The notes beneath the pieces are model-generated. The model worked only from the letters and a program-made list of their open reading frames with translations. It did not search any database and was not told the origin of the DNA. Of a stretch of 64,000 nt of DNA, positions 28,652 through 37,303 are shown piece after piece. The position numbers and the translations under genes were made by a program. Source of the DNA: Rhodanobacter sp. Soil772 (lineage in GTDB: Bacteria; Pseudomonadota; Gammaproteobacteria; Xanthomonadales; Rhodanobacteraceae); the NCBI RefSeq assembly GCF_001428385.1, contig NZ_LMSK01000002.1:1040731-1104730 (forward strand), given 5' to 3'. Within the stretch, counting starts at the first letter, position 1. Every line of letters starts with the position of its first letter.

Positions 28652-30313
28652 ATGAAAAGACCCTGGATCGCTTCCTATGGCAGCACCATCCCGGAAGAAA
28701 TCGATGCGGATTCCTTCCCGACCCTTCTTCATGTGTTCGATGCCGCGGTCGCCCGCTATCCGGACCACACCGCGTTCGTCGGCATCGGCGGTCGCCTGAC
28801 CTACGCGGAAGTCGATCGTGAAGCGCGCGCGTTCGCTGCGTTCCTGCAGGGCCGGCTCGGGGTCAGGAAGGGCGATCGCATTGCGGTGATGCTGCCGAAT
28901 ATCCTCGCCTTCCCGATCGCCATGCTCGGCATCATTCGGGCCGGCGCGATCCAGGTCAACGTCAACCCGATGTATACCGCCCGCGAGCTGGAACACCAGC
29001 TGCAGGACGCGGGGGCCAGCGTCATCGTGGTCTACACCGGTTCCACGCCGACCCTGGCCGAGGTGGTCGGCAAGACCGCGATCAAACATGTGATCAGTGT
29101 GACGCCGGGCGATAGCGGCAACGTGCCCGCGGTCGGTCCCGTCATGGATGCACGGTTGCACGATGCGATCGCGTTCGCGGAGGCGCTGCATGTAGGAAAG
29201 GACCTCGACTTCCGGCCGGTCGACATCGAAGGCAGCGACGTGCTGTTCCTGCAGTACACCGGCGGAACCACGGGGCTGTCCAAAGGAGCGGTGCTGACGC
29301 ATCGCAATCTCGTCGCCAACTTCCAGCAGTTCGGCGCCGTGATTCCGCAGGCACTGCGACCCGGCATCGAACGGGTGGTCACGGCCTTGCCGCTCTACCA
29401 TATCTTCGGGCTGACGGTGAACCTCGTCAGCTACTTCGCCATCGGCGCGACGAACTGGCTGGTGGCCAATCCGCGCGATATCGATGGTCTTGTCCAGACA
29501 CTCAAGGACGCGAGGCCGACGGTCTTTGCCGGGGTCAACACGCTTTATGCGGCGCTGCTGGCGAACCCGGGTCTCGGCGAAGTGGATTTTTCCGAACTCC
29601 GCCTCGCCGCCGGTGGCGGAGCATCGATACTTCCCGTGACCTCGGCGGGTTGGCAAAAGGTCACTGGAGTCATCATCCACGAAGGCTATGGGTTGTCCGA
29701 GACCAGTCCGGTGCTGTCGTTCAACCCGGCGGAATTGACCGAGTTCAACGCAACGGTCGGGCTGCCGCTGCCGTCGACGGATATCAGGCTGATCGACGAC
29801 GACGGTGCCGAAGTCGCCATCGGCCAGACCGGAGAGATCTGCGCGAAGGGCCCGCAGGTGATGCCGGGTTACTGGCGCAATCCGGACGCGACCGCGGTCG
29901 CGTTCACCCGCGACGGATACTTCCGGACGGGCGACATCGGCCAGTTCAACGAGGCGGGCTTTTTGCGCGTGGTCGATCGCAAGAAGGACATGATCAATGT
30001 CTCCGGATTCAACGTGTACCCGAACGAAGTCGAAGCGATCGCGTCCGCCTGCCCCGGGGTGGCCGAGTGCGCATGCATCGGCACGCAAGATATCGGCGAT
30101 GGCGAGAAAGTTTCCCTGTTTGTGGTCCGGTCGGCGGGTTCGACCTTGACCGAGGCGGAGCTGGTTGCGCATTGCCGTAATGAACTTGCGGCGTACAAAG
30201 TTCCCAGGCTGATCCACTTTGTCGATGCGCTGCCGAAGTCCACCGTGGGCAAGATTCTGCGCCGCGAGTTGCGGGCTGTAACGGTAGCCTCGAAGAACCA
30301 GGGTTCGTCGTGA
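28652..30313 (+). CDS. Acyl-CoA ligase (FadD-like, AMP-forming)
   Basis: Activates a carboxylic acid to its CoA thioester through an acyl-adenylate. 553 residues from MKRPWIASYGSTIPEEID, aligned with the usual FadD N terminus; an in-frame upstream start at 28601 is possible. Motifs: P-loop YTGGTTGLSKGA, EGYGLSETSP, YFRTGDIG, DRKKDMINVSGFNVYPNEVE and the C-terminal catalytic Lys in KSTVGKILRREL. It follows the S46-like gene closely and is probably cotranscribed with it. The acid could be a fatty acid or the product of the minus-strand pathway genes; specificity cannot be read from sequence. Confidence 0.92.
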   Translation: MKRPWIASYGSTIPEEIDADSFPTLLHVFDAAVARYPDHTAFVGIGGRLTYAEVDREARAFAAFLQGRLGVRKGDRIAVMLPNILAFPIAMLGIIRAGAIQVNVNPMYTARELEHQLQDAGASVIVVYTGSTPTLAEVVGKTAIKHVISVTPGDSGNVPAVGPVMDARLHDAIAFAEALHVGKDLDFRPVDIEGSDVLFLQYTGGTTGLSKGAVLTHRNLVANFQQFGAVIPQALRPGIERVVTALPLYHIFGLTVNLVSYFAIGATNWLVANPRDIDGLVQTLKDARPTVFAGVNTLYAALLANPGLGEVDFSELRLAAGGGASILPVTSAGWQKVTGVIIHEGYGLSETSPVLSFNPAELTEFNATVGLPLPSTDIRLIDDDGAEVAIGQTGEICAKGPQVMPGYWRNPDATAVAFTRDGYFRTGDIGQFNEAGFLRVVDRKKDMINVSGFNVYPNEVEAIASACPGVAECACIGTQDIGDGEKVSLFVVRSAGSTLTEAELVAHCRNELAAYKVPRLIHFVDALPKSTVGKILRRELRAVTVASKNQGSS

Positions 30314-30777
30314 TGCCGCGGCACCCGCCGAAGACGTAACCGGCTCGGCGAACAGTCACGCGTCGGCGGCCGCGGCTCCATCATGGGCGGGGCGCCGCAC
30401 CAGGGAGGGCCATACGCGCCGGCCCGTGCTGGCGCCAGGTTTGGCGGCTTGGCAAGATGAGTCGATGGGTGGTCAGCTCCAATCTGTATAGTCGGGCGAC
30501 TATCGGGGTGCTGTCCGGGGAGGCGAAAAATGGTGGGGCGCGGCCACAATTCCTCGATCGCATTTCATGCAGCGGCGGCTTCGCGCAGCCGCTCGTGCAT
30601 GGCGTGCCCGTCGGTTTCTCTCGCGTATCGGTATGACGAAGCAGGCTGGCAAGGATCGCGTTGCGGGCCAATGAATGGCGACCGTGCACAGGCCCGCCGC
30701 AGGTGCATCCGGCATCGGCAGTATCCCGTGCCGCACCTCCATGCCGAAAGCGCACCCAGGCTTTCCCGGAGAGCAGA
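30314..30777. other. 464-bp gap upstream of the AraC regulator
   Basis: No supported gene. It should carry the regulator promoter. The only notable element is the dyad at 30488-30503. Short frames here lack family features. Confidence 0.5.
30488..30503. promoter_or_regulatory. Operator-like dyad upstream of the AraC regulator
   Basis: ATAGTCG-GG-CGACTAT is a 16-bp near-perfect dyad 275 bp before the regulator start. It may be a protein-binding site; which protein is unknown. Confidence 0.35.
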
Positions 30778-31866
30778 GTGCCATTGAAGCGACAAGCCGG
30801 AGCGGGCGGAAAAGTCCGGGCGGCCGTGCTCATGCATTACCTCGACGTGGCCAGCGAGATCGGGTTCGATCCGCATCCCACGCTGGCGAATGTCGGCTTG
30901 AGCCCGGACATGTTCGAGAACCAGGATCAGACCCTGCAGGCGGAGGTCGTGGTTCGCCTGCTCGAACAAAGTGCAGCGGCCTCGGGCTGCGAAACCTACG
31001 GTTTGAGGATGGCCGAGCCGAGGAATATTTCCGCGCTGGGGGCTGTCAGCTTGCTGGTGTCGCAGCAGCGCACGCTGAAAGACGTGTTGAACACGATCAT
31101 CAGCTACCGCCAGCTCGTGAATGAAGCGCTGGCCATACACATGGAGAATGCCGGCAAGTCCACCATTCTCCGGCAGGAAATCGTCATCGGTGCCCAGGAG
31201 TCGCTGCGCCAGGCCACTGAGTTGGCCATCGCCGTACTCTTCCTGACCTGCCGCTCGATTTTCGGCACGCGCTGGCGTCCGTCGAGCGTGAATTTTTCGC
31301 ACCCTGCTCCCGCGAGTCTGCGCATCCACCGGCGGGTCTTCCAGTGCCCGGTATCCTTTGGCTCGGACTTCAACGGCATCGTGCTCCCCACCGAGATTCT
31401 GGAGATTTCGAATCCGTTGACCGATCCGGTCATGGCCACCTATGCCCGGCAATTCATCGAGACGATGTCGTCAGGCGATACCGTTTCAACCGTCCAGGAA
31501 GTGCGGAAGTCCATTCACATCCTTTTGCCGATGGGATCGGCGACGATCGAGCAGGTGGCCAAGCTGCTGGCTTTCAACGTGCGCTCGCTGCAGCGTCGCC
31601 TTGACGAAAACGGCGAGACTTTCGTCAGCTTGATCAATGAAGTAAGGCGTGAACAGGCGCTGCGATTCATGAAAGATCCTTCGTGCGCGCTGGGCCATAT
31701 TTCCGAGCAGCTTGGCTACAGCAACCCCAGTTCTTTTACGCGCTGGTTTGCCACCCAGTTCGGCGTCACCCCGGCGCGTTGGCGTGCGACACAGGGCATT
31801 CGCTATCGCCGCGGTGTCATGCCGCAGGCCGTACTGCCCGAGCCGCGGATTCGTCGAGCCCTGTAG
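30778..31866 (+). CDS. AraC-family transcriptional regulator (OruR/ArgR-like)
   Basis: A 362-residue DNA-binding regulator. The N-terminal ligand-sensing region (MHYLDVASEIGFDPHPTLANV onward, about 200 residues) is of the arabinose-binding-like type seen in OruR-like regulators. The C-terminal double helix-turn-helix includes IEQVAKLLAFNVRSLQRRLD and ISEQLGYSNPSSFTRWFATQ followed by GVTPARWR. A GTG at 30778 with a GGAG site 6-8 nt upstream is chosen; the frame opens further upstream without a good start. It sits between the two arms of the island and is the obvious candidate to control them. Confidence 0.88.
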   Translation: MPLKRQAGAGGKVRAAVLMHYLDVASEIGFDPHPTLANVGLSPDMFENQDQTLQAEVVVRLLEQSAAASGCETYGLRMAEPRNISALGAVSLLVSQQRTLKDVLNTIISYRQLVNEALAIHMENAGKSTILRQEIVIGAQESLRQATELAIAVLFLTCRSIFGTRWRPSSVNFSHPAPASLRIHRRVFQCPVSFGSDFNGIVLPTEILEISNPLTDPVMATYARQFIETMSSGDTVSTVQEVRKSIHILLPMGSATIEQVAKLLAFNVRSLQRRLDENGETFVSLINEVRREQALRFMKDPSCALGHISEQLGYSNPSSFTRWFATQFGVTPARWRATQGIRYRRGVMPQAVLPEPRIRRAL

Positions 31867-31922
31867 CGACGAGGTTGCCCGGGCACGGGCCACGAGGGGC
31901 CGCCAGCAGTTCTTCGCCTCCT

Positions 31923-33221
31923 TCAGGCGATGCCGTCAATGGCGTGGGGCTTCCCGCTGTGTTGCCGCCACAGCGACAGGGCAAGACGGTAGAGGAAGAT
32001 CGCCATCAGGCCCATGACGGGCATGATCAGAAGCGCATTGCGAAGGCCGATATGGTCGGCAATGACACCGGTTACGAAGGGGCCAGGTGCGAGGCCGAGT
32101 ATGTTGTTTACCAATGTCAGAACCGCAAGCGCGGTCGCATGGAACGACACGTGCGACAACTGCGTGACCATCGAGCCGGTTGGGCCGGCCATCCCGGCGG
32201 AAAAGAAAAAGCCGAGTGCGATGAAGCCGAGTTGCACGGGCCCTGGCGGCAGCGCGAACGCAATGAAGAGGCTCACGGCAGACACCGCGCAATAGATCAT
32301 GGCCAGACGCACCTGCTGCCCGCTCGCCGGCGCAGCGCGACTCTTGCGATCGCTTACTATGCCGAGCACGACCATTCCGACGCCGCCGCAAAGGACGAGT
32401 ATCGCCGCGAAGCTGGCGGCCTGGGCCGTCTGCATTCCGTAGTAACGCACCATATAGCTTGGAGTCCATGCCATCAGTGCGCTGGGAAGAAACATTTGCA
32501 CGCCGCTCGCGGCATAGAGACAGAGCAGGACCGGATTCGTGAACAGGTTGCGCAGACTTGTCGTGGGCCCCGAGGCGGCCCTGGCGCTGGCACCCGATGG
32601 AGCCCGCGCCATCCTGCGCTCTCGCACGACGAAGGGGTAGATCACCGCGAAGACAAGGCCGAACGCCGCCATGGCGTAAAAGGCCACGCGCCAGCCGAAG
32701 TGCGCCGCGATGGCGCCGCCGGAGGCTATTCCCAGCACGGACCCGAACAACCCGCCGGCCATGAAGGCGCCGGTGATCGTGGCGCGCATGTGGACCGGGA
32801 ACACCGACAGCGCCACGGCGAGCCCGACGGCACCGTAGGCGGCCTCGCCCAACCCGACAAAGAAGCGGGCGATCAGCATTTCTTCGTAGGTGCGGGCGAA
32901 CCCGCAGGCGAGCGTTGCGAGACTCCAGAGCAGGGCCATCGTGACCAGGCACCTGATGCGTCCGTACCTGTCCGCCAGCAACGAAAGCGGAAGCGTCAGG
33001 AGGCCCACCGTGAGGGCAACGACGCTGCTCAGTCCGCCGAGTTTCGCGTCGGATACTCCCCACTCCATTTTCAGCAGCGGAAATACCGCATTCAGCACCT
33101 GCCTCGACATGTAGTCGGACAACAGAAGTGCGAAGGTCAGCGCGAACACCATCCAGGCGTAGGTCCGCGGCGGCAGGGATTCGCCGTTCAATGACAACGC
33201 CGGGTTATCGCGCTGGGGCAT
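31923..33221 (-). CDS. Major facilitator superfamily transporter
   Basis: A 432-residue inner-membrane transporter with about 12 hydrophobic segments. The segment 2-3 loop signature is LADRYGRIRC, and segment 1 is followed by SDYMSRQVLNAVFPLLKMEW. Position 33221 is chosen as start because the segment before it (to 33293) is not membrane-like. It is the last gene of the minus-strand qor-tauD-BKACE-hydrolase run, 130 bp after the hydrolase. It probably imports the compound, or exports a product, of this pathway. The sequence resembles organic-acid carriers, but the substrate is unknown. Confidence 0.9.
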   Translation of the reverse strand: MPQRDNPALSLNGESLPPRTYAWMVFALTFALLLSDYMSRQVLNAVFPLLKMEWGVSDAKLGGLSSVVALTVGLLTLPLSLLADRYGRIRCLVTMALLWSLATLACGFARTYEEMLIARFFVGLGEAAYGAVGLAVALSVFPVHMRATITGAFMAGGLFGSVLGIASGGAIAAHFGWRVAFYAMAAFGLVFAVIYPFVVRERRMARAPSGASARAASGPTTSLRNLFTNPVLLCLYAASGVQMFLPSALMAWTPSYMVRYYGMQTAQAASFAAILVLCGGVGMVVLGIVSDRKSRAAPASGQQVRLAMIYCAVSAVSLFIAFALPPGPVQLGFIALGFFFSAGMAGPTGSMVTQLSHVSFHATALAVLTLVNNILGLAPGPFVTGVIADHIGLRNALLIMPVMGLMAIFLYRLALSLWRQHSGKPHAIDGIA

Positions 33222-33351
33222 GGAATTCTCGCTCTCGGGAGTTTGTGCAATCAACTTGAAATGCGTGGCATGGACATGAATGGCAGTGCCCATGACGTAT
33301 CCGTCAAGACGGGTGGATGCGCGCCGACCGGACGTGGACGATACGACGTCC

Positions 33352-33999
33352 TCAACCTTCCGTCAGCAAGGAATGGATATGGTGGGTCGCCTCGGGCCAA
33401 TCACCGTAACCAGACGCTGGATTCAGGTGGCCGACCTCGCCGAGATCGACCAGCTTGCTTCCCCAGTCGCGGGCAAAGCCGGCAATTCGCGAAGCCTCTC
33501 CCAAAGGATCATTGCTGCTTGCAGCGACGATGCTGCGAAATGGCAATTGCGCACGCGGCAGCGGCAACCAGCCACCCGCACGCAGCGCATCCAGCGCGGG
33601 ATACGCGGGCGGCATGGGCAGTTCGAGGTCGGCCGGCGCGGCCAGCAGCGCGCCGTGTATCGCCCGGTTGCTGCCGTGTTCGGCTGCCCAGTGGATGGTG
33701 ATCATGACGCCCGCGCTGTGGGCCACGAAGACGATGGGCCCTTCGACGGCGGCCACCACCGATTGCAACGCGTTGACGCGCGCCGCCCGACTGAGCTTGT
33801 CGGTCTCCAGGGGAGGCACGGTACGGGAGCGTGGCAGGCGTTCGGCGAGAAGCGTCTGCCAATGCTCGGCAACGTGATCCCGCAGACCGGGGACGATCAC
33901 GACGGTTACATCATGCGGGGTCATCATGATGCCGGCACCGCCATGGATTCGTGCCTGCGGGATCACGTTGCCGAGCATTGGCTTTGCCGGAGCACTCAT
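33352..33999 (-). CDS. RBBP9/YdeN-type alpha/beta hydrolase
   Basis: Small serine hydrolase, 215 residues from the ATG at 33999, whose start overlaps the upstream stop by 4 nt (ATGA). The family N terminus is TVVIVPGLRDHVAEHWQ, the nucleophile elbow is VFVAHSAGVM (Ser in HSAG) and the C-terminal His lies in GEVGHLN. Family members normally begin at about MMTPHDVTVV, so 33927 may be the true start. The extra ~24 residues are partly encoded by one arm of a 28-bp inverted repeat. Likely cleaves an ester, amide or thioester in the same pathway. Confidence 0.82.
   Translation of the reverse strand: MSAPAKPMLGNVIPQARIHGGAGIMMTPHDVTVVIVPGLRDHVAEHWQTLLAERLPRSRTVPPLETDKLSRAARVNALQSVVAAVEGPIVFVAHSAGVMITIHWAAEHGSNRAIHGALLAAPADLELPMPPAYPALDALRAGGWLPLPRAQLPFRSIVAASSNDPLGEASRIAGFARDWGSKLVDLGEVGHLNPASGYGDWPEATHHIHSLLTEG
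33858..33982. repeat. Perfect 28-bp inverted repeat at the BKACE-hydrolase junction
   Basis: Bases 33858-33885 and 33955-33982 are exact reverse complements (28 of 28) separated by 69 bp. The 33858-33885 arm encodes the conserved GLRDHVAEHW motif of the hydrolase, so the other arm is probably the secondary copy. The hydrolase ATG pair at 33922-33927 lies in the loop. Confidence 0.9.
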
Positions 34000-35078
34000 G
34001 TGCGGTTGCTGGCGCGTCGTGATCCCCCGTGCCGGGTCGCTCCCACCTGGCCCGGCCGGCGGCTGGGCGCAAAACCATTCTGGTGCAGGGCTTCTTCGGC
34101 GTCGTTGTAGAACGTGCCGATCTTGTAGATCTCGCGCGCCTCTTTGGCGCTCGCCACTTCGCGGCCGAATTCGCGGGCTATCCGGACCAGCTGCTGGACC
34201 TGCTCCACACTGGTTATCTTGCGCGTGCGATCCTGGGCCCAGAGGTTGTCCTCGTTGCCGCAACGGACATGCAGGCCCATCGCGATGGCCATCATGTTGA
34301 CCGGCAGCACGTTCAACATCGACGACTCGAGCGTGAGCACGGCGCCATCGGGCACGGCGCGAACGAAGTTGGCCAGGTTGTAGAGGTTCGGCGCGTCGAA
34401 GCCGCCGCCGATGGCGACCCAGGTAAGAATGAGGGGAACGTTGCAGGTACCGCGCCGCATCATGCGCTCGACCGTCTCGAGCTGGGTGATGTTGGCCAGC
34501 TGGAAGTGCGTCTGGATACCGCTGGCGCTGAGCCTGCGGATATGTTCCTCGACCCATTCCGGGCCGGCGGGTATCGTCATTTCACGATAGGCGCGGTACA
34601 CCTCCGGCCTTGCGATGCTGGTGCCGCGCAGATCGGCTTCACACATCTGCTCCACGATGTTCATCTGGTTCGTGTTGATCGCAATCGTCACCTGGTCCGG
34701 CCGCGGGTCGAGCTCGGCCAGCATGTGGCGCGTATCGTCCGAAAGCCACTTCGCGGCCTCGCCATCGCTTTCCGGTGCAAAGGAGATGGACCCGCCCACC
34801 TGGATGATCATGTCGGGCACGGCCTTGCGGACGCCGGCGATCAACTCGTTGAACATCGAAAGGCGCTTGGAACCCTTGCCGTCGAGCTCGCGCACATGCA
34901 GGTGCAGCACGGTGGCGCCGGCGTTGTAGCAATCGACCGCCGTCTGGATGTGTTCCTGCATGGTGAGCGGAAGATCCTCGGGGAAATCCTCAGGCACCCA
35001 CTCCGGACCGTAGGGGGCGACGGTGATGACCAGTTTCTGCTGGTTTTCGGGGAATAGAGATCCGTCTAGAAAATTCAT
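33996..35078 (-). CDS. Beta-keto acid cleavage enzyme (BKACE, DUF849)
   Basis: Zinc-dependent enzyme family that condenses a beta-keto acid with acetyl-CoA to give acetoacetate and a new acyl-CoA. 360 residues. The zinc-binding HxH motif is in GATVLHLHVRE (about residue 60), and the TIM-barrel family segments IIQVGGSISF, LELSSML-like TLESSMLNV and AQDRTRKITSVEQVQQLVRI are visible. GGAG ribosome site 7 nt before the ATG. The C terminus (GQVGATRHGGSRRASNRT) is unlike the family and may be changed by the rearrangement behind the inverted repeat. Operon with tauD-like, qor-like and hydrolase genes. Confidence 0.9.
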   Translation of the reverse strand: MNFLDGSLFPENQQKLVITVAPYGPEWVPEDFPEDLPLTMQEHIQTAVDCYNAGATVLHLHVRELDGKGSKRLSMFNELIAGVRKAVPDMIIQVGGSISFAPESDGEAAKWLSDDTRHMLAELDPRPDQVTIAINTNQMNIVEQMCEADLRGTSIARPEVYRAYREMTIPAGPEWVEEHIRRLSASGIQTHFQLANITQLETVERMMRRGTCNVPLILTWVAIGGGFDAPNLYNLANFVRAVPDGAVLTLESSMLNVLPVNMMAIAMGLHVRCGNEDNLWAQDRTRKITSVEQVQQLVRIAREFGREVASAKEAREIYKIGTFYNDAEEALHQNGFAPSRRPGQVGATRHGGSRRASNRT

Positions 35079-35139
35079 GAGTCACTCCATGCAGGATGTG
35101 GGAGGTCGATGTGCCGGGGAGGCTGAAAGCGCGAAGCCA

Positions 35140-35997
35140 TCAATACGGTTTGGCGCCGACGATCGCGGCGCGCTCCATCTTTCTGAAGCTCGGTGGGTAG
35201 TCCATGACCGCGTAATGGTTGGTGCTGCGGTTATCCCAGATCGCCACGCTGTAAGGCGTCCAGCGCCAGCGCACCTGGTACTCCGGGTTGTACGCCTGGC
35301 TGATCAGGTACTTGAGCAAGTCGGCTCCGACCTGGTTGTAGTCCTGGCCGTAACGCACGTGTTCGCTGGTGTGGTAGTTGACGAAGTGGGTGGCGAAGGC
35401 GTTCACGAACAGGACTTTCTCACCCGTATCCGGATGGGTGCGGACCACCGGGTGTTCGGCGTCTGGGTACCGGGCCTTCAAGGCGAGGCGCTTTTCGGCG
35501 GGGAAAGCCGCGGCGAACGACGCGTTAAAGCTGTGGTTCGCGATCAGGCCGTCGATCTGCGATTTGATCGCTGCAGGAAGCTTTTCATAGGCCAGCACCA
35601 TGTTCGCCCACATCGTGTCACCACCGGTCGGTGGGCATTCGATGCAGCGCAGGACGCAGGCCATGGGTGGCTTCCCGCGGAAGGTGCCGTCGCAATGCCA
35701 AGCGTTCTCGTAACGCTCCCTCGGGGTATCAGGGCTCTTGTAGATCTGCACCAAGCCCGGCGCTTCCGGGTGACTGGGGATGAGCGGATGGTCTTCGAGC
35801 TCGCCCAGGCGCTGGGCGAATGCCATGTGCTGCTGGCGCGAAAGCTTGTCGAGTGTCTGGTCGCGCAGGAACAGCACGCGGTGCTTCAGCAGCGCCGCGT
35901 AGATTTCCTCGAACAGACCATCGTCGGTCACGGCATCCGCCAGATTCACATCCAGCAGTTCCGCACCGATGGCACAGGTCAGGGGGTCGATGCGCAT
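35140..35997 (-). CDS. TauD/TfdA-type Fe(II)/2-oxoglutarate dioxygenase
   Basis: A 285-residue non-haem iron oxygenase that hydroxylates its substrate while decarboxylating 2-oxoglutarate. Iron ligands appear as His and Asp in NAWHCDGTF and a distal His in NRSTNHYAVMDY. The 2-oxoglutarate-binding Arg is in RKMERAAIVG. Family members act on taurine, phenoxy-acids, gamma-butyrobetaine and similar acids; the substrate here is unknown. It starts 2 nt after the qor-like stop, so they are cotranscribed. Confidence 0.9.
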   Translation of the reverse strand: MRIDPLTCAIGAELLDVNLADAVTDDGLFEEIYAALLKHRVLFLRDQTLDKLSRQQHMAFAQRLGELEDHPLIPSHPEAPGLVQIYKSPDTPRERYENAWHCDGTFRGKPPMACVLRCIECPPTGGDTMWANMVLAYEKLPAAIKSQIDGLIANHSFNASFAAAFPAEKRLALKARYPDAEHPVVRTHPDTGEKVLFVNAFATHFVNYHTSEHVRYGQDYNQVGADLLKYLISQAYNPEYQVRWRWTPYSVAIWDNRSTNHYAVMDYPPSFRKMERAAIVGAKPY

Positions 35998-35999
35998 GC

Positions 36000-36980
36000 T
36001 CACACCACGAAGATCGAGGAGCCCGTGGTCTTGCGACTCTCGAGGTCTTGATGTGCCTGCGCCGCCTGCTCCAGCGAATAGCGCTGGTTGATTTCGATCT
36101 TGATGCGACCGGCGGCGACATGACCGAATACTTCCGCGGCCAGCGCGGCTTTCTCGGCGGGATCGGCGATGTAATCCGCCAGCGCGGGACGGGTCAGATA
36201 GAGCGACCCCTTCATGGCCAGGAGCTGCGGATCGAACGGCGGAATGGTGCCGGAGGCGGTACCGACGCAAACCATCAGGCCGCGACGGCACAGTGAATCC
36301 AGCGAGGCCATGAAGGTGTTCTTGCCGACGCTGTCGAACGCCACATCGACACCGCGACCACCGGTCAATTCGCGCACGCGCGGGGCAATAGCCTCGCGTG
36401 TGTAGTTGATGATCTCGTCGCAACCATGGCTGCGCGCCAGGGCCGCTTTCTCATCGGTCGAGACGGTACCGATCACTCGCAAGCCGAGCAGCTTCGCCCA
36501 CTGCGTCACGATCAGCCCGACACCGCCGGCGGCCGCGTGCAGGAGAATGGTTTCGCCCGGCTTGAAGTCATGGATGCGGCGCATCAGATACGCGGAAGTG
36601 AGCCCGCGCATCGTCATCGCCGCCGCCGTCTCGCAGTCGATGCCTTCGGGCAACTTGATCAACGAAGCCGCCGGAACAAGGCGCTCCGTGCTGTAGGCAC
36701 CCAGGGTATTGATGAAGCCGGTATAGGTGACCTTGTCGCCGACCGTGACGTTCGTTACGTCTGGACCCAGTTCGGTAACGACGCCTGCCGCCTCGACCCC
36801 GATACCGGAGGGCAATGGGATCGGATAAGTTCCATTGCGGAAGTAGGTGTCCGCATAATTCAGGCCCACGGCAACATGGCGCAGGCGGACTTGCCCCACA
36901 CCCGGGGCACCGACATCAACGTCCTCGAGAACCAGGACCTCTGGAGCTCCGGTCTGATAAAATCGCACGGCTTTGACCAC
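36000..36980 (-). CDS. Zinc-independent quinone oxidoreductase (MDR family)
   Basis: A 326-residue NADPH:quinone-reductase-like medium-chain dehydrogenase/reductase. The GroES-like N-terminal half has VGLNYADTYFRNGTYPIPLP and GIGVEAAGVV. The Rossmann half has HAAAGGVGLIVTQWAKLLG and DVAFDSVGKNTF. Structural zinc cysteines are absent, as in Qor. It begins at a GTG with a GGAG site. First gene of the minus-strand island operon; it may reduce an enone, quinone or aldehyde intermediate. Confidence 0.9.
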   Translation of the reverse strand: MVKAVRFYQTGAPEVLVLEDVDVGAPGVGQVRLRHVAVGLNYADTYFRNGTYPIPLPSGIGVEAAGVVTELGPDVTNVTVGDKVTYTGFINTLGAYSTERLVPAASLIKLPEGIDCETAAAMTMRGLTSAYLMRRIHDFKPGETILLHAAAGGVGLIVTQWAKLLGLRVIGTVSTDEKAALARSHGCDEIINYTREAIAPRVRELTGGRGVDVAFDSVGKNTFMASLDSLCRRGLMVCVGTASGTIPPFDPQLLAMKGSLYLTRPALADYIADPAEKAALAAEVFGHVAAGRIKIEINQRYSLEQAAQAHQDLESRKTTGSSIFVV

Positions 36981-37303
36981 GTGGTCGGACTCCGGGTTTT
37001 ATTGGGTGACGGTCTCGACTTTAGGGAGGCCTCCCGGCGTGTTGCTTCTCCATCTGCGACAAAAGATTCTCATTTGGAGACAGCGGTAGCTCCGACTTGA
37101 GCAAATCGTCAAAGCCATCATCTGTGGTTGCTGGTTTCTGTCGAAAGCTGGGCCGGCTTTTCATCGAAAAGCGGGCAGTCCGTTCGGTGACGCTGACGGG
37201 TACCGACACGGGACTGAAACACGTGACGGCTACCGTGGCGCCTGTCGCCGGGAGCGCGCCGCCGGCGCCGTCTTCGCGAGCGACCGTCCATGCAGCAGGT
37301 GTC

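Noticed and set aside
36975-36986. GACCACGTGGTC palindrome at the qor start, resembling parS
   Set aside because: Only the central CACGTG core matches; the outer bases of parS (TGTT/AACA) are absent.
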